DNA from: Papilionanthe hookeriana x Papilionanthe teres
Lineage: Eukaryota; Streptophyta; Magnoliopsida; Asparagales; Orchidaceae
NCBI GenBank assembly: GCA_022702705.1
Contig: CM040423.1
Coordinates: 43,597,575-43,661,574 of the forward strand
Reading direction: 5' to 3'
Length of the DNA stretch: 64,000 nt
Part shown: one piece after another, positions 1-12,470 of the stretch
Layout: every line of letters begins with the position of its first letter
Position numbering within the stretch: the first letter of the stretch is position 1
The notes under the pieces: model-generated
What the model was told of the DNA's origin: nothing
The model's database searches: none
What the model saw: the letters and a program-made list of their open reading frames with translations, nothing else
Program-made: the position numbers and the translations under genes

Positions 1-3000
1 GTCCTTCGGGGTGAAGGAGGATTGCTAGCTAGTCAAGGATAGGATGCGCTTTACAATCTAGTCAAAGAGGATGCGTTTTAGTCTTAAATTCTATAAGAAC
101 ATTAAATGGGTCTACACTTTTGCACTGAACTCGACTCATATATTATTAAGTACAACGTGAACTCAAACTTTTGGAGTCAAGTTTATGTCAAGCTATCATA
201 TAAGGTAATTTATCGACACTTCCAGTTGCAACTAATTTCATGAAAGCCTTTATATATTAGACAACTCAAATGTGAACTTGAGATATGATCAAAATACTTT
301 GAGTCTAATTTTCACTGATGCAAAGAAAGTTGAAATACATTTAAAGAGGTCTCCAATGAAAAGCAACCCTTCAATGCTATCAATGCTATGTTAGGTTTCC
401 TATGGCGGCGTATTTTTTGTGTGTGTTTTTTGTTTTCGGCGGAACATTTCTAAATACTTCACAAAAAGATTATGAGAGGTTAAACACACTTCTAGGAATT
501 TGGTCATCTAGTTTCTTGGTGAAATATCTAAATGAAAACTTATGAATCATGGATGAAACAGTACGACATAGGTGCGTGAGCACAATAAGTCTATAATTCT
601 GGCTGGCACTACTGAAATATTCAAGCATCCCTCGAGCCCTCTAACTTAGCATTGGAGACACTTGTTGAGGCTATTAAAAATGTCAACCACATCTAAATGA
701 GAACTTACAAAACATTATCACGTTTACCAATACATCTTTTTTATAAAAGGATGGTTAACTTTGAGGAACATTAGTCATACCACCAGTTCCACATCAGTGG
801 AACACTCTAACCAGCATTGGTGCCCTTCCTGAACATAATAATTTCTCCTTCATTAATATTAAATCACAATTATTATCGTTAAAAAAGACCTTTTATCATT
901 CAAAGCATTACAGGTAGCTTGTGATTATTACCTCCATTTTTCTATTATCATAATATTTGTGTAGGCCACTGCCGTCTTCTCTTATTGTAGATGCAATCTT
1001 TAGGCTCGTCAAAGTCTTTGCCTTTAGGTGCATATTATTGTTAACTTCTTACTTGTTAATGCTATTACATTTTTGGTTTGTCATAATTAGCACCTCTAGT
1101 TTTGCCACCGTCTTGACCTTTGTGTTTATCTCTGCCATCGCTGTTTAGCTTGTTTATTGGTATAACCCTTATGTCAGCCACAAAGTTCATGAAGGTCACC
1201 TTTTGATTGGATCCCTATACGATGTTATCTTATTTTTTTCTTACTTTTATCATGGCCTTCTAGCTAAGCACAATCATCTTCTTTTGCTTTGCCATGTTTA
1301 CCAACTTTGGGTTGGTCGCTACCAAGATTTTTGGGTTCTTATCGGTCCCGCTCTTATGAAATTGTATTTGATAATGTTGGATTGTCCATTATCATCATCC
1401 CTTTGGATGATCACTTGTGAAATGCTTAAGTTTGTTGTTATCATTGCCCTCGACTCTTGTCCTTTATTTGCCTTTAGACTTGCAGTTTTCGACGCCTTGA
1501 GAAGTAACAAGTATCTACCGAGGGTCCTTCTATCAGAAGGTTGGTGCTATTTGCAAATGTAATAAGTAAACTCCAATCAATGTTAAGTCTTTAATTGGTA
1601 GCAGTTGCATTAAATATTTATCTTTTTTGCTTGCTCTATAATCTGACACATCACTTACATCAAGCTTGTAAATTTGTCACTTCATCCATAATCAACCACT
1701 TTGCTTCCTCATGTCTATGAAGTTTCTTTATCAGCTTTGTAGCCAACCATTTAACTTGCATTGGTTCACTTAAAGTATTTCGTTGGCTACATTGCTTGCC
1801 CCTCGTTATGCAACTTTATCAACTACATCATGCTTCTCAATAAATAACTCAAACTTTGATTGCTTCATTGGCCACTTTATTGAGGCCACTCCACGAGCAT
1901 CACTTGCACCTTTAATAAGGATTTATTAACAAATCATCGTACTAAAGTTGCATAAATTATTAAGCATAAAGAGAGCTCTATAATAACAAATCTTAAAAAA
2001 TAAAATGAAATATTTAAAATTCATTAAAAGATCAGATATATTTAGAAGCCCTAAATCTCTATAAAAGATTGCGGGATAGTAAAAGAAACTTTCATTCACA
2101 TAAATGAATAACATCATCATGGATGCTCCTAACTTAATTTAAATACTTTGCATTGTGGAGTTGGCTCACTACTTTATCTAAAATTGTAGTCACAAGCGGA
2201 AGGTCCATGTTGATTTCTAAAGAGCGGCTGTAATTTATTACACCTGCCTTATATTTTAGCGCCTTTATAACCCCTAGTTTCACTTTTTTACCTTTGAGCA
2301 AACTTGTAAACTCAAATCCAAAAAGGAAAAGGTCAACCTGAGACTAATTGATCTTTCTAGTCATGAGAAGGGTTATAGGTGTAAGCATTGCATCTAGAAA
2401 ACGTTTTATTTGATCTTTTATGGATATCATGGGCCCACTTATCAAGACTAATTGACCAACATTTTGAAAACTTATTCCAAATTCTTTGTGGATACAATTT
2501 TAGCTTCTCTATAACATTTATATTTTTTTGAGCAGCGCTCTAATTGACACTTTACAGTTTTGGAAGGTTTTTCTTGAAGACGTGCATCGGGCAATGTTTT
2601 GTGAAGTTATCAGGGAGAATTCTTTTCTGCTATTGCGTAGAGGTGGAACATGATTGAGATGAAATTATTACTCATAATTTACTATTGCTGCTTCACTTAA
2701 ATGTCTAATACTTTTTGACCCTTTATAGAAATTTAAAGAGGATTTTCACTTTGAGTACCTTTTTGATGGTTAAGCTGAAATTAATGGTCCAATTTTTTAG
2801 TTAAGTCTCTTCATTTGGAAAATTGCAATAATTCGATCATCCACAAAACCAAAAGGACATGTGTTGACATTTTCCTTGTTGAGTCAGCTACATAGAAAAT
2901 CATAGATGTTGAAAAAATTATTATGAAAAGCTTCCTCTTAGCATAAGAACCTACCAAATTGTGAAATCAACTCTCAAGACATCAATAAATTATTAGGCGT

Positions 3001-5152
3001 AGATAATGTGCGTTGAGGTACATGTCTAAGATGAGAGTACATAGCTATGTACTCAAGTGCTCAACAATACACTTTTTCGTACTACACTTGAGTGTGAGCA
3101 AACGATCGCTTTTTGCACATAGCCCTACATACGATGTATGCAGCTAATTTTTTTTCTTTGAAATCACACATTCATTAACAAAATGGATTTATAATTCAAT
3201 GAATTTTGAGCTGACAACGAAGTTTTTTTTGTTAGTTTCTTAATTTATATTGAATCTACTCAGGAGTTAGCCGTTTACTTGACTAACAAGGTGCTCTCTT
3301 ACAACTTGATAGATCAATAAAAAACTAGATCACTGTAATGACGTAAGGAAGTTTTTACTTTCTTTTGGGGACAAACATATTTTCATTTATAAATAAAAAC
3401 TAGGTTGAGTCGAGACATTTAACAACTCAACTAATAATTTATAAAGAATTAAAACTTTGCAAGTTTAAAATTCAGAAAGTATCACATCTTGGTACTTCTG
3501 CATCTAGGGTCACATTGCTTTTATGACAATCTTACTGCCTCCTAGATAGTATGAGTATTAACTCCCATATCTTGCTAGTAGCTGCGTAACTTGCTCGTTA
3601 GCCAATGCTGTCATCATGCCTATATTTTTGTGTATGAATTTCTCGCCATTTGCCAATGTGGGCGCGATTCTTTACGTCATAGTCTACATTAACGCTTGAA
3701 TATCTTTGTCCTTATCAATAACCACCTTTACTTCGCTCTCTTAGTATTCTTGCAAACTGCCTCATTATCAATAAGACTTTGTCAATGAATTTTTCCCTCT
3801 AGTGTGTCGCATATAACATCACAACTACAAGGTGACTTTGAAATAAATTGGATAATTGCTAACATTTGTCCAAATAGGAATGCTTAAAGATCTATTCTCT
3901 TGCAGCAAACTTTTAAGATTTCAACAAAACATGATTTGATTGACAACCTTGTAGAGGGGAGGGGTGGGGTGTCCAGATTTATTATCTAGAGCGTGGTTGC
4001 CATTTATGAACTTTTTGCTTGTAGCTTGGCATGTTTCTGATATAGGGAAAAATTTTGTGATAATATCATTGCATCAACTTCGAACCCAATTATTGGAAAG
4101 CATTCATTGGTGGATAGGTTCAAAAAATTAAATTAATTGATATTACATAAATTTCCTTTCTTAGTGATATTGATTGCATTCAAAGATTCATTTTTTTAGA
4201 TACATATGGAATTTTCGATGCATATTATGCAATGTAGAAAATTCTAGATGTTCAACTTTATGGGAGATTTTTAGCCATTTTCTTGGGGTTGAGCACATTA
4301 GGACGATGGTCTCCAAAAGATTTTGTCAATTTTGGTTAATCCATTGTGCTGCAATGATTTGGAGCAAAATTTTGCTTTGCAAAAAGTTTTAATTAATATA
4401 AAACAATTGTTAATGCAAAAAAAATAAAATTTTGACACATAAAATTGTGGAAGAACTTCATGAAGTCTTTAACGTATTTAAGGTTGAATTGAGATTGATC
4501 TGACCTTGAACAGACTCTTAATAAACAAGCTCGACCTCAAACAAGCACCTGCTCGCAATTTGTTGGAAGCCCTACTAGTTTCCTTTAATTAGATCAAAGT
4601 ATATTTCTATTGAGAGATGCACCACTCCATTCTTATGTTTTTACATACATATTTATGCAAGAAAAAGTTATATTCTGCTTTTCAAAATTTTAAATTATGA
4701 TATCATTGATGTGATCATAAATGTAAAAATATCAAAAGTTAGTTGTTAGATATGTAGATACATAAGAATTGTGTGATATGTATTTATTTTAAAAGTTTGT
4801 TTTATTTTGAAATTATATTTGGTTGACATAATTCATGAATTTTGGAAGGTTAGAGTTGAAGCTGCTATAATTGTTGGGATAAAAGAGTTAAAAAATTAAA
4901 TTGATAGTGTTTCATAATTAAAAAAAAAGGAAAAACTCTGCAAGAATCCATTAGGAAAAACATATATCATAGAGCACCCAAGTAAAGGGACAAGATAAAT
5001 GCCATGCCAAATTTGAATATCTTTGATCTCAGTCAACCACATATTTGCAGAGTTTTCAGGAACTACCAGATGGGATCTCTATTTTTCTCTATTTTCTGTT
5101 CTTTTTTCAACTGAGTTGTTCTGCATCTCATAATGTTTTTTATTATTAAGTT
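1..5152. other. No gene recognised; AT-rich intergenic sequence
   Basis: Open frames here are short (up to about 120 codons, 957-1562). They have low-complexity, hydrophobic translations rich in Leu, Phe and Cys that match no family I recognise. There is no splice-consistent exon chain. The stretch at 950-1900 is pyrimidine-rich and reads like decayed repeat DNA. I see no LTR, RT motif or RNA gene. Confidence 0.5.
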
Positions 5153-5308
5153 CATTTCATAGATCTTGTTGGCTGGAGCCACCCTAAAGCATTGCAATTA
5201 ATGTGAAACTTTCTCCTCAATTTTCTCTTTCATTTCATAGATCTTGTTGGCTGGAGCCACCCTAAAGCATTGCAATTAATGTGAAACTTTCTCCTCAATT
5301 TTCTCTTT
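5153..5308. repeat. Perfect 78-bp tandem duplication
   Basis: Copy 1 is 5153-5230 and copy 2 is 5231-5308. Both begin with CATTTCATAGATC and end with TTTTCTCTTT, and I see no differences between them. A diverged stretch resembling the inner part (ACCCTAAAG.ATTGCA, then GTGTGAACCTTA) occurs just past the copia element near 10733-10772. The block may therefore once have continued across what is now the insertion point. Confidence 0.9.
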
Positions 5309-5382
5309 TTATGGAGAAAGCGAGGTCTTATTATGTGACAGAATGCTCATTGTTCTTTCACACTTGATCTTTTCTCATAAAG

Positions 5383-5387
5383 CTTTT
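5383..5387. repeat. Left target-site duplication CTTTT
   Basis: The five bases directly before the 5' LTR are CTTTT, identical to the five bases directly after the 3' LTR (10690-10694). Five-base duplications are normal for Ty1/copia integrase, so both element ends are fixed. Confidence 0.9.
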
Positions 5388-5632
5388 TGTTGAAAGATCA
5401 CAAATAATCATGTACCATATTTGTTAGTCACTAGATTTAGAAGTTTATTAATTATATTAATATTCTTAGGAATCTCTATTTATTTTTCACTTTTTTGGGT
5501 AATTAATTACGTTGTATATTTCTCGCTTAATTGGAGATTAGTTATCAATGTTTGATCCTGTATGAAAGCTCTTTTAAATAGTCGTACATCAATAAGAAAA
5601 GTATTCAACCTATTCTATCAAATATTTTGACA
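5388..5632 (+). repeat. 5' LTR of the copia element
   Basis: It begins TGTTGAAAGATCACAA and ends ATATTTTGACA, and it is directly followed by the PBS. It matches 10446-10689 along its whole length, with about 20 scattered substitutions and small indels. The canonical TG..CA ends are present. Confidence 0.93.
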
Positions 5633-5644
5633 TGGTATCAGAGC
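5633..5644 (+). other. Primer-binding site (initiator Met tRNA)
   Basis: TGGTATCAGAGC lies immediately after the LTR end. It is the standard plant copia/gypsy primer-binding sequence, complementary to the 3' end of initiator methionine tRNA. Confidence 0.92.
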
Positions 5645-5734
5645 TAGTATTTGAGGTCTGAATCTTTATCGTCTTCAAAGGGTCGGAATCGATTATCGAC
5701 CTATTCGACGGAAATTTCCTTGACGGCGTATACG

Positions 5735-5975
5735 GCTTCCTCGCTGCTCGCTCGCCTGCTCCCTGCTCGCCTGTTCGGCTTCGTTCGGTCGGCTTCGATT
5801 GTTTGCTTCAGTCGCTCGCCTGCTTGTTCGCCGGCTCTCCTACTTGCTCGCCTGTTCGGCTTTGTTCGGTCGGCTTCGACCGATCGGTCTCCATCGCTCG
5901 CCTGCTCACTCGCCGGTCACCTGCCTGCTGCTCGTTCCGCTTCGTTTGGTCGACTTAGATCGTTCGGCCTGCTCG
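5735..5975 (+). repeat. GC-rich internal repeats in the copia leader
   Basis: Imperfect repetition of GCTCGCCTGTTCGGCTT and TTCGGTCGGCTTCGA words runs through the untranslated leader between PBS and gag, for example near 5765-5800 and 5848-5880. The stretch is far richer in C and G than its surroundings. Long open frames across it come from this composition and do not look like genes. Confidence 0.6.
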
Positions 5976-6194
5976 CCTACTGCGATCGACATCTTCCTCT
6001 CGGACGGTTGGGTCGGTCGACCCTTATTGTTCGGTCCTAAAGTGTTCTCACCACTGCTTCCGTATTTTTTGCGGGCAAATAGAACACACTTGACCGAGAA
6101 AAAATGTCTGAAGTCACGTCTAGGACAAACCAGCCTCATCAGCCATCTTAGTTCGAACCTTAGAGAAATACATCTGAAAATCATCCGATTCAGA

Positions 6195-6900
6195 TCACTA
6201 CAATCCGACTAAATGGTGTTACTTTTCTTCGATGGTCACAATCAGTTCGCATGTATCTCCGAGGAAGAGGAAAGATTGGCTATATCACAGGTGATACTTA
6301 TGAGCTCGACGTGAATGACAAAACTTATGCGATTTGAGATACGAAAACTCAATGGTAATGACATGGTTAGTCGATTCCATGATCGAAGAGATAAGTGCAA
6401 ATTATACAGTATTCTTCTACGCAGGAATTATGGAACGATGTTTCGAAATGTACTACGATCTTGGAAATCAATCCCGAGTTCATGAGTCGACCACTAAAAC
6501 TTGGGAAATTTGCCAAGTGAGGATTCGCATGACAAAATATTTCAATTCTCTTAAACGGATTTAGCAGGACCTGGACTTATTCAATGATCATGAGTGGAAA
6601 TCAAACGAGGACTGCAACCAGTACAAGAAGATAGTGGATACTGGTCGAATTTTCAAATTTCTTGCAGGTCTAAATGTTGAATATGACGAGGTTCGTGGCC
6701 GAATAATTGGAAGAAATCCCTTCCTCCGATTGGTGAAGTTTTTGCGAGAGGCGAGGAGAGAGGAGAGTCGGAGACATGTGATGTTGGGAAAGAAGACTGC
6801 CGGTTCAATCGTGTCCATGGAAGGATCGACGATCGGCGATTCCCGAAGCTTCAGTAAGCGAGAAAATTTCTCGCAACCGAGCGTGTTCGAGACGTAAACA
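6195..6900 (+). pseudogene. Copia gag relic
   Basis: Pieces in shifting frames match the UBN2-type gag of plant copia elements: a 'LNGVTFLRWSQSV'-like start near 6207, a 'KTYAIW/MTWLVDSM' region near 6325-6380, and a later region near 6640-6760. Stops and frameshifts separate the pieces. No intact CCHC zinc knuckle is visible. Confidence 0.75.
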
Positions 6901-7590
6901 ACCTACTACTGTGACTATCGTAGGAAGCCACGCCATACTCGTGAAAAATGCTTGGAAGTTGCATGGAAAACCACCCGATGGTAAGAGAAAAAAATCGGTG
7001 AGCATACGCACACCTACAACGAATGAGGCTGAGTCATCTCCACTTAGTAAAGAACGATTAAGTCACATTCTTAAACGCTGAAATCTTGCTCATCATCTAA
7101 TGCTTCTATCGGTTACTATAACGCACAGACGGTAGTAATCCTTTTGCTTTATCCGTTCATGAAGCACCACTCCTTGGATCATTGATTCGAGAGCCTACGA
7201 TCATATGACAAATTGCTTTCAATTATTTGATTCATATTATCCATGTTACGGTTCCGAAAAATCGAATAAGCTGATGGTAGTTTTTCGTCTATTGCGAGAA
7301 AAAGAAATATTAAAATTTCGAAAAACTTTTTTGAAATGCATGTCTTACATGTTCCAAAGCTTACATGTAATCTACTTTCCTTTGATAGAATCATCTAAAG
7401 ATTCGATTATTCCATTCTTTTTCACCTTCCAATTGTGTTTTTCGGACTAGGAACTCGGGGAAGATGATTGGAAGCTAGTTGAAAAATAAATGCAGTGTAT
7501 CTTCTTATGATGAGTCGATTCGAGAATAAAACAACTCATGGATTAGGGAGTACGAGTTCAAACTTTGATTATGATCGAGTTATGTTATGA

Positions 7591-8150
7591 CATAAAAGAT
7601 TAGAGCATCCTAGCTTTCCATATCTCAAATCTTTATTTCCTAAAACATTTCAAAATATTGATTTTTCAAAACTTCGATAGTGAAGCTTGTAATTTAGTTA
7701 AAAGTCATCGTGTTTCGTTTCAATAAAATCATATTCGCTTCAAAACCTTTTCATTTATTGCATAGTGATGTTTGGGGACCATCTAAAATTAACACACTTT
7801 CGAAAAAAATGGTTTGTAACGTTTATTGATGATCACACACGTGTGTGTTGAGAACTATTTATTGGAAAAGAAATCGAAGTTGAACAACGATTTAAAGATT
7901 TTTTCCACATAATTGAAAATCAATTTCAAACAAAATTGGCGTTCAAGAACGGATAATGGGATCGAATATTTCAATAAATATTTGAAAACATTTATGTTAG
8001 AAAAGCAGTATTCGCGTCAATCCACATGTCGTGATACACCACAACAAAATGGTATTCATTGAAAGAAAAAATAGCATTCACTTGAGTTACTTCGAGCACT
8101 TATGTTTTCATGAATGTTCACAATATATCGTAGGGTATCGCACTCCTTAC
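7591..8150 (+). pseudogene. Copia gag-pre-integrase and integrase relic
   Basis: The gag-pre-integrase signature reads HKRLEHPSFP from about 7591. An integrase core piece with TDNGIEYF lies near 7947-7972; the Asp there corresponds to the second acidic residue of the DDE triad. Several stop codons interrupt the region. Confidence 0.75.
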
Positions 8151-8941
8151 ATCCTCGTTATCTAATAAACGGAATGTCATCTCGAGTTTTGAAATTTAAA
8201 ACACGCTGCAAACATTGAAAAATTATTTTTCTACATCTAAGATAATAAGCGATCTCCCTTTAAAAGTTTTTGGATGTGTGTGTTATGTGCATATCCTAAA
8301 TGTGTTTCGATCAAAATTGGATCCCAAAATTTGAAAAATGTGTTTTTATGGGTTATGCTTCCAATAAACGTGGTACAAATGTTTTAATCCCGTCACAAAA
8401 AGATTTTTGAAAGCATGGATGTCGAGTTTGTCGAGGACCATGCCTTCTTTCAAAATAATTTTCTTCAGGGGGAGAACGTAGTTGAAGAAAATAACTTTTG
8501 GGAAACTTTACCCATTTTGTAACTAATTCTGATATGGAAACTAGGGTCAGCAATACTAATCCTATTTTGCCAGATATAAATTTATCAGAAACAGGGGGAG
8601 AAATCTTCGAAGGATCATAATCCTCAACATGAGTCTGCGGGTTTATACTTGGGAAGAAATTCGCATAAAGTGCTACTGATACCATTTATTCCTCGAGCGG
8701 ATGGTCGATTATCTTCATCGAATAATGGCCCTACAACTCGCAGTAACCTTCCTTCGACTTCCACTCATTTTAATCTTGATCTTCCAATTGCTTTCGGAAA
8801 AGGAATTCGTACAATGACAAAACATCCTATTACACAATACTCGTCATATGAAAAATTATCGAAAAATCATAGAGCATTTGTGTCCAGGATTTCTAATATG
8901 TTTGTTCCAAGAACCATTCGAGAAGCATTAGGTGAGCAGAA

Positions 8942-9700
8942 GTGAAGCAGTTTGTGATGGAAGAAATAAATGCTCTTAAAAGAAATAACACATGGGTAGT
9001 CATGGATCTACCCAAAGACAAAAGACCAGTAGGGTGCAAATGGGTGTTCACCGTGAAGGTTAAAGTCGATGGAAGTGTGGAAAGATACGAAGCGAGATTA
9101 GTAGCAAAAGGATTTACTCGAACTCGTAGTATTGATTACAAGAGACTTTTGCCTCGTGGCTAAAATTAACTCTATTAGAATACTTCTTTCTCTTGCGGTT
9201 AATTTCAATTGCCACTTCATCAATTGGATGTAAAAAATGCATTTTTAAATGGAGAATTGCAAGAAGAGGTATATATGGACCTGCCACCCGGATTTGAAGG
9301 AAAATTTGTAAAAGGGAAAGTGTGCAAATTAAAGAAATCTCTGTATGGATTAAAGCAGTCTCTCAGAAAGCTTGGTTTGAGCATTTTGGTGATGTTATCA
9401 AGAAACATGGTTTCTATAAGCGGTCGATCACACTCTCTTCTTGAAGCATTCCATCAAAGGTAAAGTAGTCATTGTGATTGTATATGTAGATGACATAGTC
9501 ATGACGAGGGATGATTCTCTTGAGATTAGAACTCGAAGAGGAAACTTGAAGGTGAATTTGATATTAAAGACTTGGGAAAGTTCGAAATATTTCTCGGAAT
9601 GGAGTTTGCAAGATCCAAGGAGGGAATTTTTGTCAATCAATGCAGATATGATTCGATCTACTCAAAGAAATAGGGATGACGGGTTGCAGAAGCAACGAGA
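8942..9700 (+). pseudogene. Copia reverse transcriptase relic
   Basis: The first segment (8942-9163) carries the NTWVVMDLP, GCKWVF and RYEARLVAKGF blocks typical of copia RT. The next (from 9209) has LHQLDVKNAFLNGEL and VYMDLPPGF, followed by LKKSLYGLKQS. The catalytic YVDD box is intact at 9483-9494 in a third frame. At least two frameshifts separate these blocks. Confidence 0.9.
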
Positions 9701-9762
9701 TACGCCTATCGAGCACAATGTAAAGTTGAAAACGAAGAAGTTAGTGAGATAATGGACAAAGC

Positions 9763-10380
9763 ACGCTATCAAAGATTGGTAGGGCGGCTAATCTATTTGG
9801 CTCGCACTCGTCCCGACATAGCTTTTGCTGTAAGCGTTGTAAGTCGATTCATGCATTCACTGGACCTACTCACTTTGAAGCGGTATTCGAGATCTTGAGA
9901 TACCTCAAAAGAACTCCTGAAAAGGACTTTTGTTCAAAAAGGGAGAACATCTTCTATAGAGGCTACACGAGATGCAGATTGGGCGGGAGATGTAAATGAT
10001 GGACTATCCACTCTCGGGGTATTGTACCTTTGTTGGTGGAAATGCGGATTCCTGAAAAGTAAAAAACAAAGTGTGGTGGCAGGAGTAGTGCTTGAAGCGA
10101 ATTTCGACTTAGTGGCACATGTGATTCGCAGTATTATGGATAAAAATACTTCAGAAGAGTTGAAGATTCCTATACCTAGGCACCGATTAAAGTTCTATCG
10201 TGATAACCAGAACCGTAATATCTATTGCTCATAACCCAGTTCTACATGATAGAACAAAACATGTAGAAGTTGACAAACATTTCATCGAGCGAGAAGATAA
10301 ACATTGGTGTGATATGTATGTCCTATATACGCATCGCGAGCCAAACAACGAGATATCTTAACAAAAGTCTTCCAAAGTCT
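9763..10380 (+). pseudogene. Copia RNase H relic
   Basis: It starts with YQRLVGRLIYLARTRPDIAF (about 9766-9825). DADWAGD follows near 9975, then the C-terminal DRTKHVEVDKHFI block near 10250-10285. Frameshifts and stops lie between the blocks. It precedes the purine-rich tract and 3' LTR, the expected place in copia. Confidence 0.85.
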
Positions 10381-10445
10381 GAATACGAGAATTTAGTAAG
10401 CGAACTTGCTAGTGAGTGACATCTTCATACGCAGAACTGAGGGAG

Positions 10446-10689
10446 TGTTGAAAGATCACAAATAATCACGTACTATATTTCTTAGTTATTAGATTTAGAA
10501 GTTTATTAATTATATTAATATTCTTAGGAATTTCTATTTATTTTTTCCTTTTTTTGGGTAATTAATTACATTGTATATTTCTCCTTAATTGGGAGATTAG
10601 CTACCATGTTTGGTTCTGTAAGAAAACTCTTTAAATAGCTGCACATCAATAAGAAAAGTATTCAACCTGTTCTATCAAATATTTTGACA
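10446..10689 (+). repeat. 3' LTR of the copia element
   Basis: It begins TGTTGAAAGATCACAA after the purine tract GAGGGAG and ends ATTTTGACA, followed by the CTTTT duplication at 10690-10694. It is collinear with the 5' LTR. Confidence 0.93.
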
Positions 10690-10694
10690 CTTTT

Positions 10695-12433
10695 TTGTTT
10701 CAAATTCAAACTCTGTCCCTAACACTTCAGAGTAACCCTAAAGAATTGCAGTTTGTGTGAACCTTAGGCTCCATTAGGCCTATCTATAGGTCAAGAGAGA
10801 TTTCTTATCTACAACACAATAACCCTATATTTTATATTATGATCATTGTGTCCTACCATCTCTCTTATGTTCGATTGATTTTTGAATTAATCTTGAGAAA
10901 AATAATTTTTCCAAAACCCGCAATATTTTTTTCAAAAATCTAGATTCAGCTTTTGCAGATCAAGCCTTAGTAAAGCCTTTAAGCTTTATTTGGCATTGCA
11001 AAGTGATTTTCAGCTCAACATTTTGAAAAAAGGTGCATAAAATTGCATCTACAATGGTCAAACTTTTTTGTTACAGCAAAATTACGATGGAGGATGAACA
11101 AATTACTTTATGGTCTTGAGGGAAGTCTGTGCTGATATTTAGAGAGTGGTTGCATCTTGAAGCTCCTTTCCAATCATAATTTTACTGAATTTTTGGACCT
11201 AAATGACAGGACATCCAAAAATGAGCCAGTAATTATTGGGATCTTAAAAATTTTGGGATGACCATGAATAATATTTTGATATATCGAGAGTCAAGGCTGT
11301 TCGGAAAGTCAAAATCGATTCTGAATGTATTTAAAAAGGTTAATTCATAATTCCAATGAGCTGAAACCCAAAAATCTCAAAAAATTAATTTGTTTGATGC
11401 ATTGAAACTGTCTATACCATAAAATTCGTTGTGGATCTTTGTATGCCTTTCAACCGATTTATTTGGAGGCTGAGCTCGATCAAATAGTACTGACCATCTG
11501 CTCTTTATTGTTTGGGACGAATCACATGTAATGAAAGCTTGATATCACTATCATTTGTGGGCTATTGGATTGGCCTCTTGTAATCATGTTTGTATGAGTA
11601 GTGCATGAACCTCTTGTGATCGCATAGTGATATTCTATATTGCCAACTTGCAGTCGTTTTTATGTAGATCAACTATGGACATTTTAACTTCTAGACGCTG
11701 TTATGGGATTTCATTTTATGAGCTAGCTTGGTAAATGACCCTCCATTATTAAGAGACATACTTGTCCATATAAAATGGTGGGACATCCTCACAATTTCAT
11801 TGATCCCAAATTTAAGTAAAAATATTCTTGAATTTATTTTTCATCAAATTAACCAGCCAAAATATTGATCCATCACCTTCGATGAACAAGTGGCATCGAG
11901 ATCTGCGAAGTGGGTTGTCAATTGATGAGATCATTGTTGGCAACTACTTTTCGATGAAAGCCATCACACATGTTTGAGCTATTGGTTGGTTCTTTTTATC
12001 GGCAACATTTTTTTATCATGAAAATACGTGATTATTATTAGTTCCATGGAGTTGTTTCTTGATGACAAAGAGACATTTCCTCTGTTTGATAAATACTCAA
12101 TCTGTCTGGGTCCAGAGAGTTTATTATTCTTATTATATCAAATTACCATATTCATTTAGTTATTTAATATGAAGTCTCCATGTATGGTATTAACCTGGAG
12201 AAATGTCAGAAATTATCATTTGCATTGTTAACTATCGATCAATCTTCCTATTGTGGTAGCATTTTTGAACTTCTCAGACAACTTCATGTTTGAAAATCAT
12301 TTTGAACTACTCCTATTTTTATTTATTTATTTTTTAAGTTTTTTTTTTACCTATCTCTTACATCTATACGGAAATGCTTGCTTGGTAGTTGGTATTCAAT
12401 GACATTATATTTTTTTATGCTCTGACCTGACAG
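10695..12433. other. No gene recognised; probable upstream or intron DNA of CENP-X/MHF2
   Basis: AT-rich sequence without long frames or recognisable TE domains. The missing N-terminal exon of the CENP-X/MHF2 gene would be expected here or further left. I searched by eye for its conserved 'FDP-LIHAIF' segment and found no convincing match. Confidence 0.45.
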
Positions 12434-12470
12434 GTCGGCAGAATTTCGAAGAAGAATCGACCAACTACTG
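12434..12470 (+). CDS. MHF2: CENP-X/MHF2 exon with basic KKNRPTT linker
   Basis: The acceptor is CCTGACAG/GTC and the donor is CTACTG/GTACAT. The 37 nt are twelve codons plus one base, reading VGRISKKNRPTT. The extra G joins CT of the next exon to make the Ala codon of ANSNALK. The basic linker before the histone fold is typical of plant family members. Confidence 0.8.

Larger units (their letters stand above)
5388..10689 (+). mobile_element. Decayed full-length Ty1/copia LTR retrotransposon
   Basis: This 5.3-kb element has 5' LTR 5388-5632, PBS 5633-5644 (TGGTATCAGAGC, initiator Met tRNA), an internal region, a purine-rich tract (CTGAGGGAG) and 3' LTR 10446-10689, flanked by CTTTT repeats. 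Coding relics occur in the copia order: gag from about 6200, gag-pre-integrase near 7591, integrase near 7947, reverse transcriptase about 8942-9700, then RNase H about 9763-10380. Integrase before RT is diagnostic of Ty1/copia rather than Ty3/gypsy. Many stops and frameshifts break every domain, so it cannot be autonomous. The two LTRs differ at roughly 20 of 245 positions by eye, so the insertion is not recent. Confidence 0.95.

Noticed and set aside
957..1148. A LIVDAIFRLV reading faintly like the missing CENP-X N-terminal motif
   Set aside because: It lies 11 kb upstream, has an extra residue in the motif, lacks the FDP lead and has no usable donor in phase. Most likely chance similarity in hydrophobic noise.
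5651..6212. Open frames of 129 and 137 codons with Arg/Ser/Leu-rich repeats
   Set aside because: They fall in the GC-rich repeated leader of the copia element between PBS and gag and arise from repeat composition.
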